Part shown: piece after piece, positions 1 through 7,473 of the stretch | Numbering within the stretch: position 1 is the first letter of the stretch | How the letters are laid out: each line of letters opens with the position of its first letter | Assembly: GCA_947455705.1 (NCBI GenBank) | Contig: CANGPO010000013.1 | Coordinates: 1-44,939 of the forward strand | DNA: 44,939 bases | Reading direction: 5' to 3' | DNA from: Actinomycetota bacterium | GTDB lineage: Bacteria > Actinomycetota > Actinomycetes > S36-B12 > CAIYMF01 | Position numbers and translations under genes: made by a program | The notes under the pieces: model-generated | What the model was told of the DNA's origin: nothing | The model's database searches: none | Seen by the model: the letters and a program-made list of their open reading frames with translations, nothing else

Positions 1-368
1 ACGATGTCGACGCCGTCGTTGTTGATCAGGTCTGCAGCTGCCTGACCGGCCTTGGCCGAGTCACTTTCTGCATCCTTGACGATGATGTCAACGCCATATG
101 ACTTGCCGCCGATCGTGAGCGGGTTCTTGGAGAAGTAGTCCTTCATGTAGTTAATGACGAACGTGTCGCTCTCACCAAAGGGTGCCAATGGACCCGTCTG
201 CGGTGAAACGAAACCGATCTTTACAGTTCCGGCAACTGCGCCGGAGGCTGATCCGCCACTTGCAGACGGCGAGGTGTTGTTATCGATACTTCCACCGCTA
301 CAGGCGGTGAGTCCCAATGTGATCGCGCCAAGGGCGGCAGCGATCTGGGTTTTCCTCCCGAACTTCAT
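1..368 (-). CDS. Branched-chain amino acid-type ABC transporter substrate-binding lipoprotein (N-terminal part)
   Basis: Read by hand from the window edge: an open minus-strand frame of about 122 codons starting at ATG 368 behind a clear GAAGGAG ribosome site. The first ~23 residues form a signal peptide ending in the lipobox LTAC, so the mature protein should be a lipid-anchored binding protein. After a Ser/Gly-rich linker the sequence VKIGFVSPQTGPLAPFGE is the typical first strand and ligand loop of type I periplasmic-binding proteins (LivK/amide-binding family), followed by a KDAESD segment common in that family. The 3' end lies outside the window. It follows the maleylacetate reductase gene on the same strand after 115 bp, so the transporter may import an aromatic or organic acid feeding this pathway; that substrate is inference. 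Confidence 0.85.
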   Translation of the reverse strand, partial: MKFGRKTQIAAALGAITLGLTACSGGSIDNNTSPSASGGSASGAVAGTVKIGFVSPQTGPLAPFGESDTFVINYMKDYFSKNPLTIGGKSYGVDIIVKDAESDSAKAGQAAADLINNDGVDI

Positions 369-483
369 ACGTTCTCCTTCGTAGTCACTCACCGATGGCC
401 GGTTGACCTCGATGCGGCGGGCCTAAATCTAATACTTCTCACTCCATGGGACAGATTTCCCGCAAAACGGGATCAAACTGTTA

Positions 484-1599
484 TCAAACCGTCCCTTCTA
501 GAGGACGTGGGGGTACCCCATGCCAGGCATCTACGAGCAATTGCTCAATGGCTTGCTGATCCACAGGGCGCGGATTAACCATGCCGGCCGCAACGACCGC
601 TGCAGCCGCCTGTGGAATATCGGTCTGGGAAAGTCCGATATCGGCCAGGTTGGTTGGGGCGCCAATGCTTCGTTCCAACTGCCACATACCGGTTGCTGGA
701 TCTGGCGCATCGATGCCTGCCGCTTGAAGTGCGAGTTGTGCGCGGTGGAGCTCGTTGGCTGCATGCACCGCGTTGTAGGCCATCGCATACGGAAGTACCG
801 CTGAATGCACACCAGCATGCGGAAGGTCGTAGTTACCTCCCACAACGTGACAGATTTTGTGGTGGATTCCCATACCTGCTGTTCCCAGCGTCCAGCCAGC
901 CAGCCAAGCACCATAAAGGGCTAGGGAACGCGCATCGCGATCCGCGGGGTCAGCAACAACGGCGGGCAGTGCAGTGGCCAGAGCCCGGATACCTTCTTGT
1001 GCGACCAGCGCGGTAATAGGAGAAGCACCTGGCGCATATAACCCTTCGACCAGGTGTGCCATGGCATTCATCCCGCTGGCGGCGGAGATATCGACTGGCA
1101 GCGTGAGTGTGAGCTCGGGATCATAGATAACGACCTTTGGCCGGACCCGCTCGTCGCGGCCCACGTTTTTGACCCCGTCCTGCGTCAAACCCCAAATTGC
1201 CGTCATCTCCGAGCCGGCATAGGTCGTGGGCACGGCAAGGATAGGTAGACCCGTCCCAAGAGCGATGGCTTTGGCGGCACCGGTTGATGAGCCACCACCA
1301 ACACACAGCACGAGATCCGCGTTTGAATCGGTTGCTGCTCGCGCAGCTGCGGTGGCCACCTCAACCGGCACATGCATGACGACATCACTAAAGCGGCCGA
1401 CGACGCGGTGACCGAGATCCTTAGCGATGCGATCGGCAAATGTTGCTTCCGGACCACCCGCAACGATGAGCACTCGGGTGGATCCGAGGCGGTCGACTTC
1501 ACTGGCCACATCGGCGATACGTCCGGCACCGAAGACCACCCGCATGGGCTGACCTTCGTGGACAAACCCGGTCAGAACGCTGTCGAAGTCAGTAATCAT
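484..1599 (-). CDS. hapF: Maleylacetate reductase
   Basis: A 371-residue iron-containing alcohol dehydrogenase-family protein of the maleylacetate reductase type. It should reduce maleylacetate to 3-oxoadipate with NAD(P)H in the cytoplasm. Visible features are the nucleotide-binding GGGSS turn (residues 101-105), the VPTTYAGSEMT segment (about 123-133), the GMNAMAHLVE helix, and the His-rich HHKICHVVGG stretch (246-255) that is diagnostic for this branch. Length is usual for the family. Its ATG overlaps the TGA of the upstream CoA-transferase subunit gene by 4 bp (ATGA), suggesting translational coupling. Together with the dioxygenase and dehydrogenase upstream it supplies the third step of hydroquinone breakdown. 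The same reductase also serves hydroxyquinol or chlorocatechol routes, but no intradiol dioxygenase is present in the window. Confidence 0.9.
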   Translation of the reverse strand: MITDFDSVLTGFVHEGQPMRVVFGAGRIADVASEVDRLGSTRVLIVAGGPEATFADRIAKDLGHRVVGRFSDVVMHVPVEVATAAARAATDSNADLVLCVGGGSSTGAAKAIALGTGLPILAVPTTYAGSEMTAIWGLTQDGVKNVGRDERVRPKVVIYDPELTLTLPVDISAASGMNAMAHLVEGLYAPGASPITALVAQEGIRALATALPAVVADPADRDARSLALYGAWLAGWTLGTAGMGIHHKICHVVGGNYDLPHAGVHSAVLPYAMAYNAVHAANELHRAQLALQAAGIDAPDPATGMWQLERSIGAPTNLADIGLSQTDIPQAAAAVVAAGMVNPRPVDQQAIEQLLVDAWHGVPPRPLEGTV

Positions 1600-2372
1600 G
1601 TGGAGCTCACTCGACGGAGCGCTTCGATCTCAGTGACCGTTGGAGGTGTTGTTTCCGACAGATCATCTGCGATCTTCAATGGCCATCCCGTTGCCGCGAC
1701 TGCTTCCTCGACCGTGCGACCAGGATGAAGTGACACCAACGTGAGCTCATCGGTCACTGGATCTGGTCGTAGGACGCCAATATCGGTTATGACGATCGCG
1801 GGTCCGTTACCGGCCCGACCGAGAGTTGCCCTTGAACCATGGCCCTCGTGATGTCCGACGGTGGTGACGTAGTCCAACTTCTCGACGAATGAACGCGCGC
1901 TCTGGCGCAGCACCAACATGGTCCGCTTTGAGGCCAGTGCTATCTCGGGTGCTCCACCTGCGCCGGGTAGGCGAACCTTCGGATGCGCGTAGTCACCAAT
2001 CACGGTGGTGTTCAGGTTTCCGTGCCGATCGAGCTGTGCGGCGCCTAGAAAGCCAACGTCGATCCTGCCCGGCTGCAGCCAGTAGGCGAAAATCTCTGGA
2101 ACGCTAACGACGGCCAGCGCCGTCTCAGCCAATTCACCGTCTCCGATTGACAGTGGAGTCTTGGTTGGCTTGGTGTCGATGGTGCCCGATTCGTAGATGA
2201 GGACGACGTCGGGTGCGTGGGTTTGTCGCGCAAGATTCGCAGCGGTGCTAGGGATGCCAATTCCTACGAAGACGACATCTCCGTTGTTCAACTCGCGGGC
2301 CGCAACGATCGTCATCAACTCGTCTGCGGTGTACTGCGCGGCTGCTGGTGTTTCAATGATTTCAGTGACCAC
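1596..2372 (-). CDS. catJ: 3-oxoadipate CoA-transferase, beta subunit
   Basis: 258 residues of the glutaconate/3-oxoadipate CoA-transferase B family. It would form the active heterodimer with the product of the preceding gene and activate 3-oxoadipate to 3-oxoadipyl-CoA using succinyl-CoA. The IYESGTID motif carries the family's catalytic glutamate (E61), and GFLGAAQLDRHGNLNTT is a family signature. The start is GTG at 2372, only 3 nt after the TAA of the alpha-subunit gene, with a GGAGGTG ribosome site overlapping that gene's end. The 3' end overlaps the maleylacetate reductase start by 4 bp. An alternative substrate such as another dicarboxylate cannot be excluded from sequence, but adjacency to maleylacetate reductase makes 3-oxoadipate by far the best guess. 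Confidence 0.87.
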   Translation of the reverse strand: MVTEIIETPAAAQYTADELMTIVAARELNNGDVVFVGIGIPSTAANLARQTHAPDVVLIYESGTIDTKPTKTPLSIGDGELAETALAVVSVPEIFAYWLQPGRIDVGFLGAAQLDRHGNLNTTVIGDYAHPKVRLPGAGGAPEIALASKRTMLVLRQSARSFVEKLDYVTTVGHHEGHGSRATLGRAGNGPAIVITDIGVLRPDPVTDELTLVSLHPGRTVEEAVAATGWPLKIADDLSETTPPTVTEIEALRRVSST

Positions 2373-2375
2373 GGA

Positions 2376-3230
2376 TTACACCTCCGCCAATGTCGGCTCG
2401 ATCATTGCTAAGTGTTCGGAGAAATCCGAGGTGTTCATGATGTGCGTTTCAATCCACGCACTAAACACATCGCGATCGCGGCTGATCTCGTCCCAGGCGC
2501 GGTAGTACGCGTTATCGCGGTCGTAGAAGCCGTGGGCGTAACTCGGATGTGCGCCGCGGGGGACCATCGCAACTGCGGAAACAACCCAGTGCGGTAGAAC
2601 CACACGTACGCGCGGATCGAATTCGTCCACAATTTCCTCAACCGTGACGATCGATCGACGCGAGGCGAGGATTGCTTCTTTCTGCACGCCGAGGATTCCC
2701 CAAAAGCCAACATTTCCATGACGATCCGCCTGCTGAGCATGGATTACGCCGACATCGGGATTCAATGCTGAGACGGCAGCGAGCGATTCACCTGTGAACG
2801 GGCACGAAATGGGACGAACATTGTCCGTGTACTTGGTCAGATCAGTGCCCACGTATCCACGCAAGGTTCCGAACGGTAGACCGCTCGCACCTGCCGAATA
2901 GCGCACCGACATGCCGGCGTGGCTGTGCTCGTCTAGCTCCAGACTGCGTGGGTAGGCGAGGTCAACGGCCTCGCGAAAGCGGTGCAATGAACCCACTCCG
3001 GGATTGCCACCCCACGAGAACACGAGTTCGCGAGCCACGCCCGCGCCGATGAGTTGGTCGTAGATGACGTCGGGGGTCATGCGGACGAGGCGTAGATCAC
3101 GCTTTTGCTGACGGATGATTTCGTGTCCGGCCGCGAATGGAATGAGGTGTGTGAACCCCTCCATAGCGACGGTGTCTCCGTCGTTAACGTTCTGTGCGAC
3201 AGCCTCTGAGAGCGTCATGATGTTGGTCAT
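2376..3230 (-). CDS. catI: 3-oxoadipate CoA-transferase, alpha subunit
   Basis: 284 residues from ATG 3230 (MTNIMTLSEA). A longer in-frame extension to 3281 exists but would overlap the upstream dehydrogenase by about 50 bp and adds non-family residues, so the short start is preferred. Family signs are DGDTVAMEGFTHLIPFAAGHE near the N-terminus and the HAQQADRHGNVGFWG segment that parallels the beta subunit. It is the CoA-binding partner subunit of a cytoplasmic family I CoA-transferase. The start lies 2 nt after the stop of the aldehyde dehydrogenase gene and the stop 3 nt before the beta subunit, so the four genes from the dehydrogenase to maleylacetate reductase form one tight transcription unit. 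Confidence 0.87.
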   Translation of the reverse strand: MTNIMTLSEAVAQNVNDGDTVAMEGFTHLIPFAAGHEIIRQQKRDLRLVRMTPDVIYDQLIGAGVARELVFSWGGNPGVGSLHRFREAVDLAYPRSLELDEHSHAGMSVRYSAGASGLPFGTLRGYVGTDLTKYTDNVRPISCPFTGESLAAVSALNPDVGVIHAQQADRHGNVGFWGILGVQKEAILASRRSIVTVEEIVDEFDPRVRVVLPHWVVSAVAMVPRGAHPSYAHGFYDRDNAYYRAWDEISRDRDVFSAWIETHIMNTSDFSEHLAMIEPTLAEV

Positions 3231-3232
3231 CG

Positions 3233-4705
3233 TTAGCCCCTCGGGTAGAACGGCGGGATGTCCGCATCGACGTTGACCCACACGGACTTCGCCTCGGTGT
3301 ATTCATGCATCGCTTCGAAGCCCATCTCACGGCCGTACCCCGACGAGCCCATCCCACCGAACGGGGAGCCTGGGTGAACTCGCTTGTACGAGTTGATCCA
3401 CACCATGCCTGCGTTCATATCGCGGGCCATCCGGTGAGCGCGACTCAGATCATTCGTCCAAAGACCTCCGCCGAGACCGAAGTCAACATCATTCGCGATC
3501 TCCAGTGCTTCTTCATCTGTGCTGAACGTCTGCACAGTCATGAAGGGGCCGAAGACCTCCTCACACGTGACACGGCTCTTTGGTCGTGCGCGAATAACCG
3601 TCGGCTCGACGTAACACCCATCAGCAAGTGTGGGATCTGATGGAGCCTTACCTCCGATAAGGATCTCGCCGCCTTCCTCTGTCGCTACGTCAACGTATGA
3701 CAGCACGCGCTCGCGGTGCATCGGCGAGGTAAGCGGGCCCATTTCTGTTGCGGGATCCTTAGGGTCGCCGACTCGAATGGAAGCGGTGAGCGCCAGGAAC
3801 TTTTCGAGGAATTCATCAACCACGGATTCGTGCACGATCAACCGGCTGGCGGCGATACACGCCTGACCCTGATTGTGGAAAATGCCAAATGCCGTTCCAC
3901 CAACGGCTTTTGCGATGTTGGCGTCGGGAAAGACGATGTTTGCACCCTTCCCACCGAGTTCAAGATGAACGCGGGTGCCATTGACGGCAGCTTGGCCAGC
4001 GATCATGCGTCCGACGGGGGTTGAGCCTGTGAACGAGATCTTGGCAACATCCGGGTGGCCGACCAGTCGAGCGCCGGCACTCTGGCCGTAGCCAGGAAGG
4101 ATGTTGATGACACCAGGTGGGAAACCAACCTCAGCGGCAAGTTCGGCAACGCGCAGTGCAGTAAGCGGCGTCAGTTCAGACGGCTTCATGACGATGCAGT
4201 TACCTGCGGCAAGCGCGGGTGCCATCTTCCAACTTACGAACATGATCGGGAAGTTCCACGGCACAATCGAACCGACGACACCTAATGGTTCGCGGACGAC
4301 GTAGTCCAAAAAGCCGCGGTCCACGGGGATGACAGACCCGAGGTATTTATCGGCCATGCCGCCGAAGTATCGAAATTGACCAGCCGTACGCGGGACATCG
4401 AGGCCGCGGGTGTCGCGTAGGGGATGACCGGTGTCGCGGGTTTCGAGTAGTGCGAGTTCCTCGGCGTTGGCTTCAATCGCATCAGCAAACTTGAGTAGCA
4501 ACCGACCGCGCTCGCTGGCAGCGGTTAACTTCCACTGTGGGTATGCGCGTTTCGCGGCTGCTACGGCGCGATCGACGTCGACCTCGGTGGCTTCGGCAAT
4601 TGTCGCGAGCGGGCTCATGTCGTGCGGGTCGAAGACGTCGATAGTGCGTCCTTCGGCACCATCAACAAATTCGCCGTCAATGAATAACTGGGTTCGCATG
4701 ACCAT
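3233..4705 (-). CDS. hapE: Aldehyde dehydrogenase, probable 4-hydroxymuconic semialdehyde dehydrogenase
   Basis: 490 residues, a full-length NAD(P)-dependent aldehyde dehydrogenase. The cofactor loop PWNFP (149-153), the general base E249 in LELGGKG and the catalytic C283 in GQACIAASR are all present. In general this family oxidises semialdehydes to acids. Position right after the hydroquinone dioxygenase genes and directly before CoA-transferase and maleylacetate reductase points to 4-hydroxymuconic semialdehyde -> maleylacetate, the step done by HapE/PnpE-type enzymes; the exact substrate is inferred from context. Two starts are possible, ATG 4705 or ATG 4699 (codon 3). The gene is preceded by a 254-bp gap holding a five-unit tandem repeat and a strong hairpin, so it probably has its own leader or promoter. 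Confidence 0.85.
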   Translation of the reverse strand: MVMRTQLFIDGEFVDGAEGRTIDVFDPHDMSPLATIAEATEVDVDRAVAAAKRAYPQWKLTAASERGRLLLKFADAIEANAEELALLETRDTGHPLRDTRGLDVPRTAGQFRYFGGMADKYLGSVIPVDRGFLDYVVREPLGVVGSIVPWNFPIMFVSWKMAPALAAGNCIVMKPSELTPLTALRVAELAAEVGFPPGVINILPGYGQSAGARLVGHPDVAKISFTGSTPVGRMIAGQAAVNGTRVHLELGGKGANIVFPDANIAKAVGGTAFGIFHNQGQACIAASRLIVHESVVDEFLEKFLALTASIRVGDPKDPATEMGPLTSPMHRERVLSYVDVATEEGGEILIGGKAPSDPTLADGCYVEPTVIRARPKSRVTCEEVFGPFMTVQTFSTDEEALEIANDVDFGLGGGLWTNDLSRAHRMARDMNAGMVWINSYKRVHPGSPFGGMGSSGYGREMGFEAMHEYTEAKSVWVNVDADIPPFYPRG

Positions 4706-4725
4706 CCGCTCGATGCAGGCTCAAG

Positions 4726-4865
4726 GAGCCGCTGTGTCAATGTTGGCTCTACGAGCCGCTGTGTCGATGTTGGCTCTACGAGCCGCTGTGTCGATGTCGG
4801 CTCTACGAGCCGCTGTGTCGATGTCGGCTCTACGAGCCGCTGTGTCGATGTTGGCTCTACGAGCC
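4726..4865. repeat. Five-unit 27-bp tandem repeat with internal dyads
   Basis: Five contiguous 27-bp units start at 4726, 4753, 4780, 4807 and 4834, followed by 5 further bases (GAGCC) of a sixth. Units differ by only one or two bases (unit 1 has A for G at its 14th base; T/C varies at the 19th). Each junction contains GGCTC-TAC-GAGCC, a 5-6 bp stem with a 3-nt loop, so the array could fold into a row of small hairpins in RNA of either strand. It lies 21 bp upstream of the aldehyde dehydrogenase start and would be transcribed as its leader. There are no spacers, so it is not a CRISPR array. Confidence 0.95.
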
Positions 4866-4878
4866 AATATGGAAAGGT

Positions 4879-4917
4879 CCATCTACGGCCCACCGAGGTT
4901 CAGCGGGCCGTAGATGG
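4879..4917 (-). terminator. Strong hairpin after the dioxygenase genes, likely terminator
   Basis: Perfect 13-bp inverted repeat (arms CCATCTACGGCCC at 4879-4891 and its complement at 4905-4917) with a 13-nt loop. It begins 43 bp after the stop of the dioxygenase large-subunit gene on the minus strand. Only a short T-run follows (ACCTTTCC), so it is an imperfect intrinsic terminator, or a processing/attenuation hairpin that separates dioxygenase expression from the dehydrogenase operon. Confidence 0.6.
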
Positions 4918-4959
4918 CGTTCGTCTGTGGTGAAGTCGTGGCGTGAACGCCTGGTTCGG

Positions 4960-5946
4960 CTAGAAGTCAGCCGGGTACGTAGGCGCCTGACCACTTGCGA
5001 TCATGTCCGCAAGATTCGGGTCACCGTTTTCCCACACCAGAAGCATTGAGCGCTTGGGTGAGTAGCCCTGATGGCGAATGTCAGCTGGCATCGCGCACAC
5101 GTCGCCGGCCTTCATGACTACCCGTGAACGCATGGTTCCCGTGTCGCGGTCTTCAACTTCCCAGCTGATCTCGTCTGAGAGTTGGATGAACCACTCGACA
5201 CGATCGTTGCCGTGAATGATGGGAAGGATGTATTCCTCCGTCGTCGGGCAGAACAGTGAGTCCTTGCAGACGCTGACGACCGACGGGTTCCACGTGACCT
5301 GCGAGCGAGCCAAGTAGTTAAACAGGTTGAAGCCGGCAATCTCGTTCTCGAAGCCAGGCTCAGCCTCAACGATTGGCTCATCCTGAGGAACATCCTTGAA
5401 CATGCGGTTGAGTGGGTGCCCGTTCTCATCGTTGCGCAGTTCTTCGTCTCCGGGCAGGTTGACCATGCGATTGGCGGCAACGCGGCGCCGCGTGATGGCA
5501 TCGACGTTCGAACCGTTCTTAACACCGAACGCAGGCCCGGTCTCGTGTGGTGAAGCGAAGGGATCGAAAGTTGCGTTCGTCCAGTCGTCGAGAATTGCCT
5601 TGAACTGCTCGCGAATGATCGGGGTGTCGATGTTTTCGCTGTAATCCAACTCTGCCTTGCGGTACGAGTCGTTGTAGCGGCCGGCGAACAGATCAACTGT
5701 TCCGTAGTGATTCATGGTTCCGAACACACCGTCAAAGTTGACGATGCCGTAGAAGAAATCCCAGGCAATATCGCGCTGCATTGCGCGCAAGAATGCGTCG
5801 ACGCTCATGATGTGGCTGCCGGTAGGCCAGCTGATGTAAGCGAAGTACTCATCGCGACGGAAACTGAACTGGCCCAGCGTAAATCCGCGGTAGCCCTCTG
5901 CGTTGGGCTCAGTGCTGCTGGTGGGGGTGCTTGCTTCGATACTCAT
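4960..5946 (-). CDS. hapD: Hydroquinone 1,2-dioxygenase, large (iron-binding) subunit
   Basis: 328 residues from ATG 5946 (AGAGGGA ribosome site); the frame extends upstream to 6012 but that would overlap the preceding gene. The size (~37 kDa) fits the large subunit of two-component hydroquinone dioxygenases (HapD/PnpD). The C-terminal half is a cupin. Its H245-x-N247-x3-E251 set (IIHGNDRVEW) and H292, 47 residues after H245 (DIRHQGY), reproduce the type and spacing of the Fe(II) ligands I recall for PnpD (His, Asn, Glu, His). The enzyme should cleave hydroquinone to 4-hydroxymuconic semialdehyde with O2 as an alpha2beta2 cytoplasmic complex. The small-subunit gene ends 13 bp upstream. Identification rests on family memory plus ligand spacing and pathway context. 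Confidence 0.87.
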   Translation of the reverse strand: MSIEASTPTSSTEPNAEGYRGFTLGQFSFRRDEYFAYISWPTGSHIMSVDAFLRAMQRDIAWDFFYGIVNFDGVFGTMNHYGTVDLFAGRYNDSYRKAELDYSENIDTPIIREQFKAILDDWTNATFDPFASPHETGPAFGVKNGSNVDAITRRRVAANRMVNLPGDEELRNDENGHPLNRMFKDVPQDEPIVEAEPGFENEIAGFNLFNYLARSQVTWNPSVVSVCKDSLFCPTTEEYILPIIHGNDRVEWFIQLSDEISWEVEDRDTGTMRSRVVMKAGDVCAMPADIRHQGYSPKRSMLLVWENGDPNLADMIASGQAPTYPADF

Positions 5947-5959
5947 GGTTGCGTCCCTC

Positions 5960-6490
5960 TCAGACTGTCTGGCAGATCTCGGCCCAGCGGAACTTGGTGT
6001 CCGCTCCGGCAATGGTTTGAATCATGACGACTGATGCACGGCCAGCCTTCATGCGGTACGCGGAGTTCGCGGGAAGTAGTGCCTGATGACCGAAGTTCAG
6101 CACGACGCGTCCCATGCGCTGTCCATCCGGATCTGCCGTGAGGGCAACTGAACCTTCGACGGATGCATCGACCGGTGCGCTGTGCGTGTAGAACTCGATC
6201 TCGATTTCGCCGTCGAGAGATACCGCGAACTGATCGTGTGACGCTGTGCGCCAACCACTTTCACCCTCGGCGCGAACAACTTCCAGGACGTACTGCATGT
6301 TCTTGCCAACAGCGACCTGTTCCCATGGCTTGCTCATACTGGCGACTTCGTACATGTTCGAGAATGCGTAGTGGCGCGGGTCGTCGTTGATGAGTTCAAC
6401 CCCGCCCTTGGAAAAGTTTTCAAGCGATGCGAAGACGGTCTTATATGACGATGCTTCGACGGCGCCCGAAGCATTGGTAACTCCAGCCAC
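5960..6490 (-). CDS. hapC: Hydroquinone 1,2-dioxygenase, small subunit
   Basis: 176 residues (~19 kDa) from GTG 6490, chosen because a GAGGAGG ribosome site sits 5-6 nt upstream and the protein then starts just before the conserved part; a longer in-frame reading to 6658 would run across the promoter region. The size fits HapC/PnpC, the non-metal-binding partner of the large subunit. The segment GGVELINDDPRHYAFSNMYE and the later AVGKNMQYVLE are what I associate with this family. The subunit has a degenerate cupin-like fold and stabilises the dioxygenase. It is the first gene of the catabolic unit, divergent from the IclR regulator, with a 186-bp shared control region. Confidence 0.82.
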   Translation of the reverse strand: MAGVTNASGAVEASSYKTVFASLENFSKGGVELINDDPRHYAFSNMYEVASMSKPWEQVAVGKNMQYVLEVVRAEGESGWRTASHDQFAVSLDGEIEIEFYTHSAPVDASVEGSVALTADPDGQRMGRVVLNFGHQALLPANSAYRMKAGRASVVMIQTIAGADTKFRWAEICQTV

Positions 6491-6547
6491 GAGTCCTCCT
6501 CTTATCCCATGACCGCCATCGGCGGCGTGTGCGCTATACGAACACAA

Positions 6548-6562
6548 GTTCGGATTGTGAAC
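6548..6562. promoter_or_regulatory. Candidate PcaR/IclR-type operator
   Basis: GTTCGGATTGTGAAC is an imperfect 15-bp palindrome (GTTC--A-T--GAAC). It resembles the PcaR-type consensus as I remember it (GTTCGATAATCGCAC). It sits 58-72 bp upstream of the dioxygenase small-subunit start, in the gap shared with the IclR gene. Confidence 0.5.
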
Positions 6563-6614
6563 CACATTCCATACCTCAGGGGCGGTTGCGTCAAGACCTT
6601 TCGGCGGGATTCCT

Positions 6615-6627
6615 CGAAATTTGTTCG
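6615..6627. promoter_or_regulatory. Second dyad in the IclR/dioxygenase gap
   Basis: CGAAATTTGTTCG carries CGAA/TTCG arms around an AT-rich centre and lies 50-62 bp upstream of the IclR start. It may be an autoregulatory half of the divergent control region. Short dyads arise by chance, so confidence is low. Confidence 0.3.
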
Positions 6628-6676
6628 CTCTGAGACCATATGTACGGATGGCGCACACCTGTGGTAGACGTATGTC

Positions 6677-7462
6677 ATGGCAGCTACTACCGAGCGATCC
6701 CCGGACTTCGTGCAGTCGCTCGATCGCGGATTGGCGGTGATTCGCGCCTTCTCTGTCGAACGGCCGCGGTTGACCCTGTCGGATGTCGCGCGGGAAACCG
6801 GTTTAACCCGGGCCGCCTCCCGTCGGTTTCTGCTGACCTTGCAAGAACTGGGGTATGTAGGCAGTGATGGTCGCCAGTTCTATCTGCGGCCACGAGTTCT
6901 AGAACTTGGCTTCGCGTATCTGTCGTCGGCAACTGTTACGGCCGTTGTACAAGACCACCTCGAGCGATTAGCCGATCAGTTGCACGAGTCGTGCAGTGCG
7001 TCGGTGTTTGATTCGCCTGACATCGTGTATGTCGCGCGCGCTGCCACTAACCGGATCATGACGATCAATCTGGCTCTCGGCGCGCGCCTTCCTGCCTATT
7101 GCACCTCAATGGGTCGGGTTTTACTTGCCGCACTTGATAATTCCGCCCTAGATGAGTTTCTCGAGATGAACGAGTTGGTTCCATTTTCAGATCGAAGCAA
7201 CACTGATCCCGCTTTCGTTCGAGCTGAGGTGGAGAAGGCACGAGCTCAAGGATGGGCTCTTCAGGATCAGGACTTAGAAGTTGGTGTCCGCTCGGTGGCA
7301 GTTCCCGTCCACGGTGCCGATGGCCAAGTGATCGCTGCCATCAACGTCAGCGCCCATGCTGCTCGCGTTCCTATTTCGACCCTGACAGGGCCGTTTCTAC
7401 AAGCCTTGCAATCGACGGCGATCCTGATCGATAAGGACTTGATGCACGGGTCCTTTGCCTGA
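6677..7462 (+). CDS. IclR-family regulator of aromatic catabolism (PcaR/PobR type)
   Basis: 261 residues. The N-terminal winged helix-turn-helix begins at SLDRGLAVIRAF (about 14-25), and the recognition part LTLSDVARETGLTRAASRRF is the form seen in the PcaR/PcaU/PobR branch of IclR regulators. The rest is the IclR effector-binding GAF-like domain (from about residue 85), including the conserved GARLPAYCTSMGRVLLA stretch and the C-terminal VPVHGADGQVIAAINVS. It is transcribed away from the dioxygenase genes and is probably their activator or repressor, responding to a pathway compound such as hydroquinone or 3-oxoadipate; the effector is inference. ATG 6677 is the natural start. Confidence 0.9.
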   Translation: MAATTERSPDFVQSLDRGLAVIRAFSVERPRLTLSDVARETGLTRAASRRFLLTLQELGYVGSDGRQFYLRPRVLELGFAYLSSATVTAVVQDHLERLADQLHESCSASVFDSPDIVYVARAATNRIMTINLALGARLPAYCTSMGRVLLAALDNSALDEFLEMNELVPFSDRSNTDPAFVRAEVEKARAQGWALQDQDLEVGVRSVAVPVHGADGQVIAAINVSAHAARVPISTLTGPFLQALQSTAILIDKDLMHGSFA

Positions 7463-7473
7463 TCCTGAAAGCA

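Noticed and set aside
4726-4865. CRISPR-like array
   Set aside because: The units are contiguous with no unique spacers and no cas genes are in the window.
4431-4913. Open frames crossing the 27-bp repeats (repetitive 9-residue protein on either strand)
   Set aside because: The unit is 27 bp, a multiple of three, so repeats automatically stay open in several frames. They overlap the dehydrogenase gene, lack ribosome sites and show only repeat-derived sequence.
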